A DNA stretch of 64,000 nucleotides from Acinetobacter silvestris (GCF_002135235.1 NZ_NEGB01000003.1:248001-312000), one strand, 5' to 3'; positions 37,740 through 48,627 are shown, counted from the first letter of the stretch. Made by a program: numbers and translations. The notes: generated from the letters alone by a model not told the origin.

Positions 37740-39728
37740 TTAGTCCTTCTTCAAGTGTTTTTCAAGTAAAGCATAACGTTCGTTTTCGATACGTTCTACT
37801 TCAGCAGCAGGTACGTAATAATCCACTTTTTTAGTGAATGAACTTACGATGAAGCTGATTACAGCACCAAGGAAAGTAATTACGACTAACCACCAGATGT
37901 GCCAGATTAAAGCGAAGCCCATTGTCGTAAGGAACATTGCAATAACAAAACCAGCAGCACGGTCTGTAGGCATATGAATGTCTTCGTACTTAGCCGGACG
38001 AGCATATGCTACACCATTTTCTTTGTCAGTCCAGAAACGGTCAATACCATTACCATTTGGAACTTCAGCAAAGTTATAGAACGGAGCAGGAGATGAAGTC
38101 GCCCATTCAAGTGTACGTGCATCCCATGGGTCGCCAGTATTGTCCATGTTGTCATGACGTTGTAAATAACCAACGATAATTTGCATGAGGAAACAGGCGA
38201 TACCAATCGCAACTAATACAGAACCGAAGAAAGCAATCGCCAAGTACGGATCCCACTCAGGGTTGTCATATGTATTCAAACGACGCGTCATACCCATGAA
38301 ACCAAGGATATAAAGTGGAATAAATGCAAAATAGAAACCGAAGAACCAGAACCAGAAAGATGCTTTGCCCCAAGCTTCACTTAACTTCCAACCAAACATT
38401 TTTGGCCAGTAGAAGGTGATACCTGCAAACATACCAAATACCACACCACCAATAATTACGTTATGGAAGTGAGCAATCAGGAACAGTGAGTTATGTACCA
38501 AGAAGTCAGCTGGTGGAACAGCCATTAATACACCCGTTAAACCACCAATACCGAAAGTTACAAGGAAACCAATTGTCCAGTACATCGGGGTAGTAAAGGT
38601 AATGCGACCTTTATACATGGTGAATAACCATGAAAAGATTTTAACACCCGTTGGGATTGCAATAACCATGGTCATGATGCCGAAGAACGCATTAACGTTT
38701 GCACCTGCACCCATGGTGAAGAAATGGTGAACCCATACCACGAACGCAAGAACTGTAATCGCGATAGTTGCATATACCATTGATTTATAACCAAACAATG
38801 ATTTACGGCTAAATACAGAAGTCACTTCAGAGAAAATACCAAACGCAGGTAAAATCAAGATATAAACTTCTGGATGACCCCAAGTCCAAATCAAGTTCAC
38901 ATAAAGCATTGGACTACCGCCAAGCTCATTGGTGAAGAAGTGGAAATCGAAGTAGCGGTCCAGCGTTAACATTGCAATCGTTGCAGTTAATACTGGGAAT
39001 GATGCAATGATCAATACGGCTGTACAAAGTGCAGTCCAAGTAAAGATCGGCATATCCATTAAGTTCATGCCAGGTGCGCGCATTTTAATGATGGTAACAA
39101 AGAAGTTAACACCCGTTAATAACGTACCTAGACCTGAAATTTGCAGAGCCCAAATATAGTAGTCAACACCGACACCAGGAGAATATTGAATGCCTGACAG
39201 AGGAGGGTAAGCCATCCAACCTGTTGCAGCAAATTCACCTAATACAAGCGATGCCATCATTAAGCCAGCAGCACCAGCAAATAACCAGAAACTTACAGAG
39301 TTTAATAATGGGAATGCAACGTCACGTGCACCAATTTGAAGTGGTACAACGATGTTCATCATACCTACAACTAGACCCATGGCTACGAAGAAGATCATAA
39401 TCACGCCATGTGCGGTGAAGATCTGGTCGTAATGGTCAGGATGTAAGTAACCTTCACCGCCACCTTTAGCAAGGAACAGTTGAAGACGCATCATAATTGC
39501 ATCTGCGAAACCACGAAGTAGCATCACAACAGATACAAGGATATACATAATACCGATTTTTTTATGGTCTACAGATGTAAACCAAGTTTTCCAGAGGTAG
39601 CCCCATTTTTTAAAATAAGTAATACCACCAAAAACTGCAATTGCACCAAGAGCCATAATGACCATTGTTACAAGTACAATCGGCTCTTTAGGGATCGCAT
39701 CCCAGTTGAGTTTACCTAATAACAACAT
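37740..39728 (-). CDS. cyoB: Cytochrome bo3 ubiquinol oxidase subunit I
   Basis: CyoB holds heme b, heme o3 and CuB and pumps protons. The 662-residue protein has about 15 helices. The CuB/heme ligands are seen in [14 protein letters not shown] (His and cross-linked Tyr), [10 protein letters not shown] and HFHNVIIGG. The length is typical for CyoB rather than aa3 subunit I. It is 3 bp downstream of cyoA. Confidence 0.97.
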   Translation of the reverse strand: MLLLGKLNWDAIPKEPIVLVTMVIMALGAIAVFGGITYFKKWGYLWKTWFTSVDHKKIGIMYILVSVVMLLRGFADAIMMRLQLFLAKGGGEGYLHPDHYDQIFTAHGVIMIFFVAMGLVVGMMNIVVPLQIGARDVAFPLLNSVSFWLFAGAAGLMMASLVLGEFAATGWMAYPPLSGIQYSPGVGVDYYIWALQISGLGTLLTGVNFFVTIIKMRAPGMNLMDMPIFTWTALCTAVLIIASFPVLTATIAMLTLDRYFDFHFFTNELGGSPMLYVNLIWTWGHPEVYILILPAFGIFSEVTSVFSRKSLFGYKSMVYATIAITVLAFVVWVHHFFTMGAGANVNAFFGIMTMVIAIPTGVKIFSWLFTMYKGRITFTTPMYWTIGFLVTFGIGGLTGVLMAVPPADFLVHNSLFLIAHFHNVIIGGVVFGMFAGITFYWPKMFGWKLSEAWGKASFWFWFFGFYFAFIPLYILGFMGMTRRLNTYDNPEWDPYLAIAFFGSVLVAIGIACFLMQIIVGYLQRHDNMDNTGDPWDARTLEWATSSPAPFYNFAEVPNGNGIDRFWTDKENGVAYARPAKYEDIHMPTDRAAGFVIAMFLTTMGFALIWHIWWLVVITFLGAVISFIVSSFTKKVDYYVPAAEVERIENERYALLEKHLKKD

Positions 39729-39731
39729 GTC

Positions 39732-40775
39732 TTATTCCCCATGAGAAGCATTAACATGTTCAACATTTGCATGTTCAGCACCTTGATGGTCTGCACCATG
39801 ATAGTTGCTCATGTATTTGGTGATAATGCTTTCGAACAAGTTAGGCTCAACTGAAGAATAATAAGTTACAGGATGAGGCTTAGTAGGGAATGGACCTTTA
39901 CGTTCAGCTTCTTCTGCAAGGGCTTTTTCTTCTGGTGTGTGAGCATTGTTAAGCATCGCTTCAATTTGGTGCGTAGAACGGTCACCATCTTTAAGAGAAT
40001 CAAACTCTGCTTTATCTAAAACAGTTTTTTGAACAGCTTCAGGATTGATTGAAGTGCCGTTACCTGCTTTCACTGCAGCAATCCAACTATTAAAGTCGGC
40101 TTCTGTCACACTGTGTGCTTTAAAGCGCATTTGTGTAAAGCCATAACCGCTATAGTTCGAAGAGATACCACGGTATACACCAGGTTCATTTGCTAACATG
40201 TGAAGTTGAGTTTTCATGCCTGCCATCGCATAGATTTGACCTGCTAATTTCGGAATGAAGAATGAATTCATTGTGAAATTAGAAGTAATATTGAAGTTGA
40301 CAGGTGTTTTCTCAGGAAAACGTACTTCATTGATTGTTGCTATTTGTTGCTCAGGATAAACAAAAATCCATTTAAACTGTTCAGCAATAACCTGAATAGT
40401 TAATGGTGCTTTGTCTGATTCTAATGGTCGATATGGGTCATACTTGTGTGAGCCCCACCATGTTAGATAAGCAAGAATAGCAATAATAATACACGGGATA
40501 CCCCAAACAACAATTTCAATTGCTGTAGAGTGTGCCCAAGTAGGTTTATAGTCTGCATCTTTATTTGACGCGCGATATTTCCAACCAAACCATAATGCCA
40601 TGATGATTGATGGAATCACCACCAATAGCATTAAATAGATCGCTTTCATCATCAGGTCACTTTGACCTTCTGCTACTGGACCTTTAGAGTTCAGAAGTAC
40701 CATATCACCACCACACCCTGTTAAAAGCGCGGCAAGCGTTGATAAAGACAATACAGCTAAAATCGTTTGTCTCAT
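39732..40775 (-). CDS. cyoA: Cytochrome bo3 ubiquinol oxidase subunit II
   Basis: The 347-residue lipoprotein has a signal with lipobox (TLAALLTGCGG), two transmembrane helices and a periplasmic cupredoxin domain without CuA ligands, as expected of a quinol oxidase (QVIAEQFKWIFVYPEQ, SNYSGYGFTQMRFKAH). The C-terminal tail is His/Glu-rich. GAGG lies 9 bp before the ATG. It is first of the cyoABCDE operon. Confidence 0.96.
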   Translation of the reverse strand: MRQTILAVLSLSTLAALLTGCGGDMVLLNSKGPVAEGQSDLMMKAIYLMLLVVIPSIIMALWFGWKYRASNKDADYKPTWAHSTAIEIVVWGIPCIIIAILAYLTWWGSHKYDPYRPLESDKAPLTIQVIAEQFKWIFVYPEQQIATINEVRFPEKTPVNFNITSNFTMNSFFIPKLAGQIYAMAGMKTQLHMLANEPGVYRGISSNYSGYGFTQMRFKAHSVTEADFNSWIAAVKAGNGTSINPEAVQKTVLDKAEFDSLKDGDRSTHQIEAMLNNAHTPEEKALAEEAERKGPFPTKPHPVTYYSSVEPNLFESIITKYMSNYHGADHQGAEHANVEHVNASHGE

Positions 40776-40831
40776 TTTACAACCTCGGTGAAGAGTCCCA
40801 TTCCCTAAATTAATATGGGATAGCGATTAAA

Positions 40832-40895
40832 GTGTCGCATGATTGAGAATTAAAATTATTTTCATAAATGAAAAGCATTCTCAATCATATGACAC
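40832..40895 (-). promoter_or_regulatory. Inverted repeat upstream of cyoA with a Fur-box-like core
   Basis: GTGTCGCATGATTGAGAAT and ATTCTCAATCATATGACAC form a 19-nt imperfect inverted repeat (17 pairs). Inside, AATGAAAAGCATTCTC at 40867-40882 matches the Fur-box half AATGATAATCATTATC at 13 of 16 positions. It is about 60-120 bp upstream of cyoA and is the probable promoter/operator region. Regulation by iron is inference. Confidence 0.4.
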
Positions 40896-41047
40896 CGCTA
40901 CGTTGTAGGGCATTATGCCTTATATCAACAAACTAAGCTATAGATGCACGGGCATTATGTTGATGTTAAAATACTTGATATTTTTAGTCGGAATTGTCGG
41001 TATTTTATTTATAATAATGTTTATTATTGAATGCCTTATAAGAAAAA

Positions 41048-41066
41048 AGAGGCGAAAATCGCCTCT
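41048..41066 (-). terminator. Terminator of the GYF/RDD gene
   Basis: AGAGGCGA, loop AAA, TCGCCTCT, with a T tract on the minus strand, just after the stop at 41070. Confidence 0.85.
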
Positions 41067-41069
41067 CTA

Positions 41070-41843
41070 TTAATTTGAAATATCAATGACTTTTGTTTTT
41101 GCAAGGCGATCATGCAAGCTATTGTTTCCTTTGTAGAAAAACAATACTAGATCGGCGATAAAGATCAGCGCGATTATAGGTAAAATACTGATGAATTGCG
41201 ATAAGACTAAAAACAGAAATGAACGTATAAAAAAGCCACGTAACTGTCCAGGGAGTTGATTGGTTTCTGCGTCAACAATTTGAAGTTTAAATAGCTTTTT
41301 ACCGATGCTTTGTCCTGATTTAGTAATGAGTAAGTTTTGAATGAAAAGTAACACAAGTGTGTAGGCTAATAATGCAAGTGGTACCCATGTTGGCATGCTA
41401 TCTTTTAGCATTTCGGCGAGGCGTATTTGATTTTCAACTGAAAAATCCGTACTTTGTTGGATTACCTCAGTGGGGATAAAAAGCATTGTGACGATGATTT
41501 GCGGTAAAATTAACAAAGCAAGATCAATCATTTTTGCTGAAATACGTTTACCCACGGATGCAGCTACAATTACTGTAGTGCCTTCTTTTTTAGGGGCAAC
41601 TTTCTTAATTTCATCTTGATGGTGCCATTGGGCGTGCGTATTTTCTGTTTTTGGGGCAATATAATCCGTAGGTTCATAAACAAGTTTACCTTGCGTTATT
41701 TCACCTAATGCTTTCCATTCAGTCATACCTTGATGCCAAACTAAATCGGTAAGTAACACTTGTTGGCTTGCGAGCATCTGATTTAATTGCTCAACGGTAT
41801 ATGGCCCAGCTTGTTGATTATTTCTCGCCAAGTAAATTTGCAT
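41070..41843 (-). CDS. GYF- and RDD-domain membrane protein
   Basis: The 257-residue protein has an N-terminal GYF_2 domain (about 1-50; QQAGPYTVEQLNQMLASQQV and VWHQGMTEWKALGE). A linker leads to an RDD membrane domain with about three or four helices (GKRISAKMIDLALLILPQII, KSGQSIGKKLFKLQIVDAET). GYF_2-RDD fusions are widespread membrane proteins of unclear function, possibly linked to ion transport. It is monocistronic between ppsA and cyoA. Confidence 0.8.
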   Translation of the reverse strand: MQIYLARNNQQAGPYTVEQLNQMLASQQVLLTDLVWHQGMTEWKALGEITQGKLVYEPTDYIAPKTENTHAQWHHQDEIKKVAPKKEGTTVIVAASVGKRISAKMIDLALLILPQIIVTMLFIPTEVIQQSTDFSVENQIRLAEMLKDSMPTWVPLALLAYTLVLLFIQNLLITKSGQSIGKKLFKLQIVDAETNQLPGQLRGFFIRSFLFLVLSQFISILPIIALIFIADLVLFFYKGNNSLHDRLAKTKVIDISN

Positions 41844-41878
41844 AAAACTAAAATCTCAATCTAAAAAAAGATGGGTAA

Positions 41879-41906
41879 AAAAAAGACCCATGCATGGGTC
41901 TTTTTT
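41879..41906 (-). terminator. Terminator of ppsA
   Basis: AAGACCCATGCATGGGTCTT is a perfect palindrome flanked by A and T runs, 12 bp after the ppsA stop. Confidence 0.85.
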
Positions 41907-41917
41907 AACATGTTTTA

Positions 41918-44296
41918 TTACACTTGTTTAGTCTTTTCTTCTGCTAAGAAGAACCAAGTTTCTAAAACTGAGTCTGGGTTTAATGAAACAGACTCAATTC
42001 CTTGTTCCATTAACCATTGCGCTAGATCTGGATGATCAGAAGGGCCTTGACCACAAATACCGATGTATTTACCAGCTTTACGACAAGCATGAATGGCCAT
42101 AGAAAGCAATGCTTTTACTGCTGGATCACGTTCGTCAAACAAATGCGAAACGATACCAGAATCACGATCTAGTCCTAAAGTTAACTGAGTTAAGTCATTA
42201 GAACCGATAGAGAAACCATCGAAATGCTCAAGGAATTGTTCAGCCAATAATGCATTGGTTGGCAATTCGCACATCATGATCACTTTAAGACCATTTTCAC
42301 CACGTTTAAGACCATTAAGCGCCAATAACTCAATAACACGTTTCGCTTCTGCAACTGTACGTACAAAAGGAATCATGATTTGAATATTGGTTAAGCCCAT
42401 TTCATCACGTGCTTTTTTCAAGGCGCGGCATTCTAGCTCAAAACAATCACGGAAGTTGTCAGAGACGTAGCGACTTGCACCACGGAAGCCCAACATTGGA
42501 TTTTCTTCTTCAGGCTCATACAATTTACCACCAATGAGATTCGCATATTCATTTGACTTAAAGTCAGACATACGAACAATCACTGGTTTATTAGCAAATG
42601 CAGCGGCAAGTGTAGAAATACCTTCAACCAATTTTTCTACATAGAATTCGATTGGAGATGAGTAGCCCGCAGTACGTGCCAGAACAGCTGCACGTGTTTC
42701 ACGTGGAAGGCTATCGATATTTAGAAGTGCTTTAGGATGCACACCAATCATACGGTTGATGATGAATTCTAAACGTGCAAGACCGATACCTTCATTTGGA
42801 ATTTGAGCGAAGTCAAATGCACGGTCAGGATTACCCACGTTCATCATAATTTTGAACGGAAGTTTCGGCATAGATTCAATTGAGTTACGTTGAATTTCAA
42901 AATCCAAAGCACCTTCATAAATAAAGCCAGTATCGCCTTCGGCACATGAAACTGTAACTTCTTGACCATCGACCAAGACTTCAGTTGCATTACCACAACC
43001 GACGATTGCAGGAACACCTAATTCACGTGCAATGATTGCAGCATGACAGGTACGACCACCACGATTGGTAATAATCGCAGCAGCACGCTTCATAACAGGT
43101 TCCCAATCTGGATCAGTCATGTCAGAAACAAGTACGTCACCGTCTTGGACTTTGTCCATTTCTTTAATTGAAGAAACAATACGAACACGACCTGAACCGA
43201 TACGTTGACCAATCGAACGCCCTTCACAAACCACAGTACCTTTTTGTTTTAACAGGTAGCGTTCCATGGTGCCGACGTTTTCACGACTTTTTACTGTTTC
43301 TGGACGCGCTTGAACGATGTAAAGTTGTTCGTCATCACCGTCTTTTGCCCACTCGATATCCATTGGAGAACCATAATGTTCTTCAATAATTAACGCTTGT
43401 TTAGCCAGTTCTTGAAGTTCTAAATCATTTAATGCAAATTGTTGACGTTCTTGTTTTTCAACATCAACGACTACAACAGACTTACCTGTAGAACCTTCTT
43501 CACCATAAATCATTTTTTGGTGTTTAGAACCGAGATTACGACGAATTACAGAGTGTTTACCGTTACGAAGCAATGGTTTTGAAATGTAGAATTCGTCAGG
43601 GTTAACCGCACCTTGAACGACCATTTCACCCAAACCATAAGATGCAGTAATAAATACGGCATCACGGAAGCCAGATTCTGTGTCTAATGTAAACATGACA
43701 CCAGCAGCGCCCGTTTCAGAACGAACCATGCGTTGAATACCCGCAGAAAGGGCAACCACATCATGGTCAAAGTTTTGATGTACACGGTAAGCAATTGCGC
43801 GGTCATTATAGAGTGACGCAAATACTTCTTTAATTGCAATTAAGACGTTATCGATACCGCGAATGTTCAAGAAGGTTTCTTGTTGTCCAGCAAATGAAGC
43901 ATCTGGTAAATCTTCAGCGGTTGCAGACGAACGTACTGCAACAGCAACATCTGGATTGCCTTTAGACAGTTCAGCGAAAGCATCGCGAACTTCTTTTTCG
44001 AACTCAGCTGTAAGTGGCGTATCGATAATCCATTGGCGGATTTTTGCACCTGTTTCAGCCAGTACTTTTACATCATCAACGTTCAGTTGTTTTAATTCAG
44101 CAGAGATTTTGGCATTTAAACCACTTTGCTCTAGGAATTCACGATACGCAGCAGCAGTCGTTGCAAATCCACCGGGAACAGATACACCAGCATTTGCTAG
44201 ATGACTGATCATTTCTCCAAGTGAAGAGTTTTTGCCACCCACGATCTCAACGTCGTGTTTCCCTAGTTTTTCCAGACCGATTACGCGTGCTTCCAA
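41918..44296 (-). CDS. ppsA: Phosphoenolpyruvate synthase
   Basis: PpsA converts pyruvate and ATP to PEP, AMP and phosphate in gluconeogenesis. The 792-residue protein has the N-terminal ATP-binding domain ([31 protein letters not shown]). The phosphohistidine domain carries His418 in [14 protein letters not shown], and the C-terminal PEP-binding barrel has a catalytic Cys in GICGQGPSD near residue 749. It is divergent from ppsR, which regulates it. Confidence 0.97.
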   Translation of the reverse strand: MEARVIGLEKLGKHDVEIVGGKNSSLGEMISHLANAGVSVPGGFATTAAAYREFLEQSGLNAKISAELKQLNVDDVKVLAETGAKIRQWIIDTPLTAEFEKEVRDAFAELSKGNPDVAVAVRSSATAEDLPDASFAGQQETFLNIRGIDNVLIAIKEVFASLYNDRAIAYRVHQNFDHDVVALSAGIQRMVRSETGAAGVMFTLDTESGFRDAVFITASYGLGEMVVQGAVNPDEFYISKPLLRNGKHSVIRRNLGSKHQKMIYGEEGSTGKSVVVVDVEKQERQQFALNDLELQELAKQALIIEEHYGSPMDIEWAKDGDDEQLYIVQARPETVKSRENVGTMERYLLKQKGTVVCEGRSIGQRIGSGRVRIVSSIKEMDKVQDGDVLVSDMTDPDWEPVMKRAAAIITNRGGRTCHAAIIARELGVPAIVGCGNATEVLVDGQEVTVSCAEGDTGFIYEGALDFEIQRNSIESMPKLPFKIMMNVGNPDRAFDFAQIPNEGIGLARLEFIINRMIGVHPKALLNIDSLPRETRAAVLARTAGYSSPIEFYVEKLVEGISTLAAAFANKPVIVRMSDFKSNEYANLIGGKLYEPEEENPMLGFRGASRYVSDNFRDCFELECRALKKARDEMGLTNIQIMIPFVRTVAEAKRVIELLALNGLKRGENGLKVIMMCELPTNALLAEQFLEHFDGFSIGSNDLTQLTLGLDRDSGIVSHLFDERDPAVKALLSMAIHACRKAGKYIGICGQGPSDHPDLAQWLMEQGIESVSLNPDSVLETWFFLAEEKTKQV

Positions 44297-44450
44297 AGTT
44301 GTTGCTCCACTTTTGCAGTATTAATCACTATCTTGGCATGAAATTATAACAAAAAACTTAGCATTTTGATCTAACTAAGTGATAGTCATGTAAGATGAGT
44401 TCACTATAAAGATTATACAGTGCTAAGACAAATGTTTGAGGAGAATTTTA

Positions 44451-45287
44451 ATGTCAGAAAGTAACCAAATAAAGCGTAGCGTGTTTTTTATTTCGGATGG
44501 CACTGCAATTACAGCTGAAACCCTTGGACATTCACTACTTGCACAATTTCCGCATGTTAAGTTTGATATTCATATTATTCCTTATATTACCTCAGAAGAA
44601 GCCGCAATGAATGTGGTCGAAGAGATCAATCAACGGGCTGAAAAAGATGGGCAACCCCCTTTAGTTTTTGATACTTTGGTTGACCCTTATGCACGTGATA
44701 TTATTAACACTGCAAATGCTATAAATCTTGATGTATTTGAAGGTCTTATTAGTAAGTTGTCAGATGTTTTGGGTACGGCGCCTACAACTTTAGTCGGACA
44801 GACCCATGCAGTAACTGATTCAGAGTCCTATAAAGCAAGAATTGATGCAGTACATTTTGCTTTGGACAATGATGATGGTGCGCGGACGCGTCATTATGAT
44901 AAAGCTGATTTAATCTTGATTGGTGTATCTCGCTCAGGGAAAACACCCACTTCAATTTATTTGTCATTACAGTTTGGTATTCGTGTTGCAAACTACCCAC
45001 TGACTGAAGAAGATTTAGACGATAATCGTTTGCCGAAAGTCCTTAAAGAACATAAGAGTAAGTTGTTTGGTTTGATGATTGATGCGGAGCGTCTTGTCGC
45101 CATACGAACTGAACGTAAGGCAAACAGTCGTTATGCCAGTTTTAGTCAATGTCAAATGGAACTACGCGCTGTTGAAGGGATTTATATTTCAGAAGGCATT
45201 AAATATTTGAATGTCTCTGAAATGTCGATTGAGGAAATTTCAACACGCGTTTTACAAATGACAGGTTTGAAACGTCGTATTGGTTAA
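44451..45287 (+). CDS. ppsR: PEP synthetase regulatory protein (kinase/pyrophosphorylase)
   Basis: PpsR (YdiA, DUF299) inactivates PpsA by ADP-dependent phosphorylation and reactivates it by phosphate-dependent removal. The start is the ATG at 44451 (MSESNQIKRSVFFISDGTAI), with GAGGAG 7 bp upstream; an upstream TTG in frame is the ribosome-binding site itself. The 278-residue protein has a P-loop-like GVSRSGKTPTSIYL. It is divergently paired with ppsA over a 154-bp region. Confidence 0.95.
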   Translation: MSESNQIKRSVFFISDGTAITAETLGHSLLAQFPHVKFDIHIIPYITSEEAAMNVVEEINQRAEKDGQPPLVFDTLVDPYARDIINTANAINLDVFEGLISKLSDVLGTAPTTLVGQTHAVTDSESYKARIDAVHFALDNDDGARTRHYDKADLILIGVSRSGKTPTSIYLSLQFGIRVANYPLTEEDLDDNRLPKVLKEHKSKLFGLMIDAERLVAIRTERKANSRYASFSQCQMELRAVEGIYISEGIKYLNVSEMSIEEISTRVLQMTGLKRRIG

Positions 45288-45310
45288 TGGTCATTAGATT
45301 ATTCTATAGA

Positions 45311-45341
45311 TATAAGAGTCTCTGTGTAGGCTCTTATTTTA
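45311..45341 (+). terminator. Terminator of ppsR
   Basis: ATAAGAG and CTCTTAT flank a 12-nt loop, followed by T-rich sequence, about 25 bp after the stop. Confidence 0.6.
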
Positions 45342-45374
45342 TCTCATAAATAATAAACAGAATGGGTGAGTTAT

Positions 45375-46103
45375 ATGAAAAAAATATCAAAAATTACTAG
45401 TTTTATGATCTTCTCTGTTGGTTTTTTAAACCATAGTTATGCCAATACCACGACTTTAAGTACTTTGGAACAACAGGTTTATACAAAATATGCTGCGCAA
45501 GACTTTTATACAGTCAATCAACAACTTGAAAGTGATGTAGTCAAGCTGATTGAAAAAAATGCAGATAGTTATGCTTATCGCTTTCCCAAACTTACCAATA
45601 GTTTGGGCTTAACTATTCATTACACGCCTGATCAATTGTTTAAAACCTATACTTTTGATGTTGGCGGCGGTGGCACCATGGGGACCTATTCATCTTATGC
45701 GCAGTTTAAAAATGCGCCTAAAAAGAAGCTTCAAACCATTGAGGCGGGTTTTATTCGAAGTGTTGATCAAGTCACGATGTCTGGACAGCCTATTTATTTG
45801 ATCCAAAGTTACTATAAAGGCGATAGTTGTGTAGGTGCTTATAAAATACAAGCCTATAAACAGCAGAGAAATCAGTTGAATCCAGTACAAATTTTCCAAA
45901 CCAAAACCAAAAAATTGGACACGATTGGTGTGGATTATAATTGTCAATATGATGCCGAGCGTAAAGGGGATTATATTCGTGTCTCGAAGGATATGAAGTT
46001 TATTGATATTAACTTGTTAGATCAAAATACTAAACCAACGGGTAAATACCTACGCTATCAAAAAACTACCAACAATTATCAATATATTGGTGTCGTGAAA
46101 TAG
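45375..46103 (+). CDS. Secreted protein of unknown function
   Basis: The ATG at 45375 is preferred (GGGTGAG just upstream) over an in-frame GTG three codons earlier. A signal peptide (MKKISKITSFMIFSVGFLNH, cleavage near SYA) starts the 242-residue protein. The mature part is beta-rich with a glycine run (DVGGGGTMGTYSSY) and two cysteines (DSCVGAY, DYNCQYD) that could pair. No family is recognised. It stands alone, followed by a strong terminator. Confidence 0.65.
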   Translation: MKKISKITSFMIFSVGFLNHSYANTTTLSTLEQQVYTKYAAQDFYTVNQQLESDVVKLIEKNADSYAYRFPKLTNSLGLTIHYTPDQLFKTYTFDVGGGGTMGTYSSYAQFKNAPKKKLQTIEAGFIRSVDQVTMSGQPIYLIQSYYKGDSCVGAYKIQAYKQQRNQLNPVQIFQTKTKKLDTIGVDYNCQYDAERKGDYIRVSKDMKFIDINLLDQNTKPTGKYLRYQKTTNNYQYIGVVK

Positions 46104-46109
46104 AGCTGA

Positions 46110-46136
46110 AAAGAGGCTTTCAGCCTCTTTTTTTTG
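46110..46136 (+). terminator. Terminator of the secreted-protein gene
   Basis: AAAGAGGCT, loop TTC, AGCCTCTTT and a T run, directly after the stop at 46103. It may also shield the converging gene. Confidence 0.87.
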
Positions 46137-46140
46137 ATAT

Positions 46141-46701
46141 TCAATAAGTCGTAATAATGATATCAACTAGATGCTCAATTCCTTCCATCGTTTGAATCGA
46201 AGTTTCTGTAACTTTTATAATTGGCCAAGTAATTAAGTGACAGTTTTCACGCTGCAGTGTGGAATAATAGCGATCAGATTTGAAGAATACTTTATGCTCA
46301 GCGGCTGAGTTTGGCATCAGTTGACGTTTTAACCATTGATCCTGAATTTGAGAATCCAAATAGCGAATGGCCAATAATGATTTCACCCGATTATTAAATA
46401 AACGCCGATTTTTAATAATTAAGGGATGTGAAACTAATCTGTGAATACCTTTTTCTGTATGTGGTAGTACAAAATGTGGGGTGATTTGGAAAACTTTTAC
46501 ACATTTTGCCTGTTGAGTAATGGTTTCCAAATGCATGACTGTTTGCTGGTTTGCACCAATAATAGCAACTTTTAATGCTGTGAAATCAGTTGCTTTAATA
46601 TCCTTGGCAGATATTAGTTGCCCATTAAAACTTTTAAAAAACTCTGGCGTATTTTGAAAAAAACCGTCCTGTTGGTTATTTTTTTTGATGACCATATTCA
46701 T
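46141..46701 (-). CDS. Truncated flavin-monooxygenase-like protein
   Basis: The 186 residues align in order with the NADPH-binding half of class B (Baeyer-Villiger-type) flavin monooxygenases. FFKSFNGQLISAKDIKATDF precedes the strand LKVAIIGANQQT, then VKVFQITPHFVLPH and DRYYSTLQRENCHLITWPI, and the end EHLVDIIITTY. Both the N-terminal FAD-binding region and the C-terminal third are absent, and the GxGxxG glycines of the dinucleotide loop are lost. It is most likely a remnant, or a repurposed stand-alone domain. The frame is intact, with ATG at 46701 and an apparent normal stop. Confidence 0.6.
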   Translation of the reverse strand: MNMVIKKNNQQDGFFQNTPEFFKSFNGQLISAKDIKATDFTALKVAIIGANQQTVMHLETITQQAKCVKVFQITPHFVLPHTEKGIHRLVSHPLIIKNRRLFNNRVKSLLAIRYLDSQIQDQWLKRQLMPNSAAEHKVFFKSDRYYSTLQRENCHLITWPIIKVTETSIQTMEGIEHLVDIIITTY

Positions 46702-46889
46702 ATCCTTTTTTTATTTTAGTGTATTACAGTAAGTTTTGACGTTAATTGATATATCTAAGATAGAGTCTGAGGTAAAGATATTTATAGAATCTAGTCAGTC
46801 ATCTTCATACTGGTATGGATGAAAATGTGAAACTATTTTTGCTTAAAGTTGATGGTGTTGCGTGTGAAATAGGATGATTAGTTGATCTG

Positions 46890-46928
46890 AAAAACAAGAC
46901 TTGTTCTGAGAGAACAAGTCTTGTTTTT
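46890..46928 (-). terminator. Terminator of yiaA
   Basis: AAAAACAAGACTTGTTCT and its exact complement form an 18-bp stem with loop GAG and T tracts on both strands, about 60 bp after the yiaA stop. Confidence 0.85.
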
Positions 46929-46988
46929 CAATGTCATAGAAGGTTTGATCATAATGGGAAAAAAGGAAATAGCTTGCTTTAGCACAGC

Positions 46989-47465
46989 TTAATTTTGTTC
47001 ATTGTCATATTCTATATTTTCAACGGGTGTTTGTGAATAATGAGGAACACTTGGCATTTGTGTATGCATTCTAAGATAGTCTAAATCTCGAATATTCTTT
47101 TGTACGGCAACTGCACCAAATAAGCTAAGTAAAAAAGCCATGATATAAAAGCCTTTTTCACTCAATTCAAGTGAAGCATTCCATAGACCAATGCTCAACA
47201 ATGCGACACAGATTAAAATTGAAACCCAACAGAGTCCAAAATAAATAGCGGTTACATGAACGCCTTCAAGCTTATCTCGGATAATTTTTTGCAAAGATAC
47301 TGCGGCGAATAAACCATATAAAATAAGAATTAAATAATAACCTTTTTCATTGAGTAGCATGTCTGCATTCCACAAACCGACCATATACGCTGCTGCACCT
47401 GCAATCAGAGCAACCCAACTGGCAGCGATAAATGCAGATGTTGGTTTATTAATATATTGATTCAT
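46989..47465 (-). CDS. yiaA: YiaA/YiaB family inner-membrane protein
   Basis: The 158-residue protein contains two copies of the YiaAB two-helix unit: ASWVALIAGAAAYMVGLWNA followed by EKGYYL, and then the SIGLWNASLELSEKGFYIMA repeat with FLLSLFGAVAVQKNIRD, four helices in all. It closely resembles E. coli YiaA in layout. The start at 47465 (MNQYINKPTSAF) aligns best and has GGAA just upstream; an ATG four codons earlier is possible. The function is unknown. Confidence 0.85.
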   Translation of the reverse strand: MNQYINKPTSAFIAASWVALIAGAAAYMVGLWNADMLLNEKGYYLILILYGLFAAVSLQKIIRDKLEGVHVTAIYFGLCWVSILICVALLSIGLWNASLELSEKGFYIMAFLLSLFGAVAVQKNIRDLDYLRMHTQMPSVPHYSQTPVENIEYDNEQN

Positions 47466-47578
47466 TCTGTTTTCCATTTTTGTATTGGATTATTTTTTAT
47501 ATCACTATATATGCAGAAGTTGAATAAGATCGCAAATGCTGTTTAATCTGAACTGAGTAAAGATGGTGGTTTGCAATA

Positions 47579-47608
47579 AAACATAGCACCTGTCTAAGGT
47601 ACTATGTT
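47579..47608 (-). terminator. Hairpin after the LLM oxidoreductase gene
   Basis: AACATAG-x-ACC and GGT-x-CTATGTT pair with one internal mismatch, 18 bp after the stop, with a short T run on the minus strand. Confidence 0.55.
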
Positions 47609-47625
47609 GGGAAGTATTAAAGTGA

Positions 47626-48627
47626 TTAGGCGTTTTTGATATTCATTAATAAACTAAAATTTTCCAGTCGTTGTTGAGTATCATAAATATCACAAGTGAA
47701 AATAAATTCATCTATTTGATATTTTTCTAACAAACTTTCTAGACCTTGTTTGACTGTTTCTGGAGAACCAATTTGCGCCATTGCGAGGAAGTTTTGTACT
47801 GCAATTTTTTCTGAAGCAGACCAGCGTCCTTGCATACTATCAACCGGTGCTTTGAGTTTTAAGCTTTGACCCGTGAGTAAGCTTTGAATACGTTGATATA
47901 CGCTGGTGGCTAAATATTCTGCCTGTGCATCTGTCGCTGCGACGACCGTTGGAACACCCATAGACACGTAAGGTTGTGCTAAATATTCAGACGGTTCAAA
48001 ATTGTCCCGATACAGTTGAATGGCTTGTCCCAACATTCGCGGTGCAAAGTGTGAGGCAAATGAGTAAGGAAGTCCTAATTTTGCAGCCAATTGTGCACTA
48101 AATAAACTTGAGCCTAAAAGCCAAACGGGTACATGTGTGCCTTGACCTGGTGTGGCAGTAATTCTTTGATTCGGTTGTGCATCTGCAAAATAATTTAAAA
48201 TTTCAATGACATCTTGCGGGAATTGTTCTTCTGTTTCCTGACGCCCTCGTCTTAAAGCACGCATAGTGACTTGATCAGTACCAGGTGCACGACCTAAGCC
48301 TAGTTCAACTCGATTAGGATACAAGGTAGCTAAAGTACCAAATTGCTCTGCGACAACCAAAGGTGCATGATTGGGCAGCATGATGCCACCTGAACCGACT
48401 CGAATTTTTTGAGTATTGGCTAGTATATAACCGAGTAAAACTGCAGTTGCAGAACTGGCGATACCATCCATATTGTGATGTTCTGCTAGCCATAAACGCT
48501 CATAACCCAATTTTTCAGCATGCTGAGCCAGTTCTAAAGCGTGTCTAAGTGAAAATTCAACGCTTTGATCATCTCGAACTGGGGCAAGTTCAAGGATTGA
48601 AAATTTGGTATCTTTTAATGTGAGCAT
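47626..48627 (-). CDS. LLM-class flavin-dependent oxidoreductase
   Basis: The 333-residue protein has the luciferase-like TIM barrel: [20 protein letters not shown], the [20 protein letters not shown] flavin-binding stretch, and [17 protein letters not shown]. The latter two are characteristic of the MsnO8-like subgroup. It probably uses FMNH2 supplied by a separate reductase. Substrate is unknown. It is monocistronic. Confidence 0.85.
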   Translation of the reverse strand: MLTLKDTKFSILELAPVRDDQSVEFSLRHALELAQHAEKLGYERLWLAEHHNMDGIASSATAVLLGYILANTQKIRVGSGGIMLPNHAPLVVAEQFGTLATLYPNRVELGLGRAPGTDQVTMRALRRGRQETEEQFPQDVIEILNYFADAQPNQRITATPGQGTHVPVWLLGSSLFSAQLAAKLGLPYSFASHFAPRMLGQAIQLYRDNFEPSEYLAQPYVSMGVPTVVAATDAQAEYLATSVYQRIQSLLTGQSLKLKAPVDSMQGRWSASEKIAVQNFLAMAQIGSPETVKQGLESLLEKYQIDEFIFTCDIYDTQQRLENFSLLMNIKNA

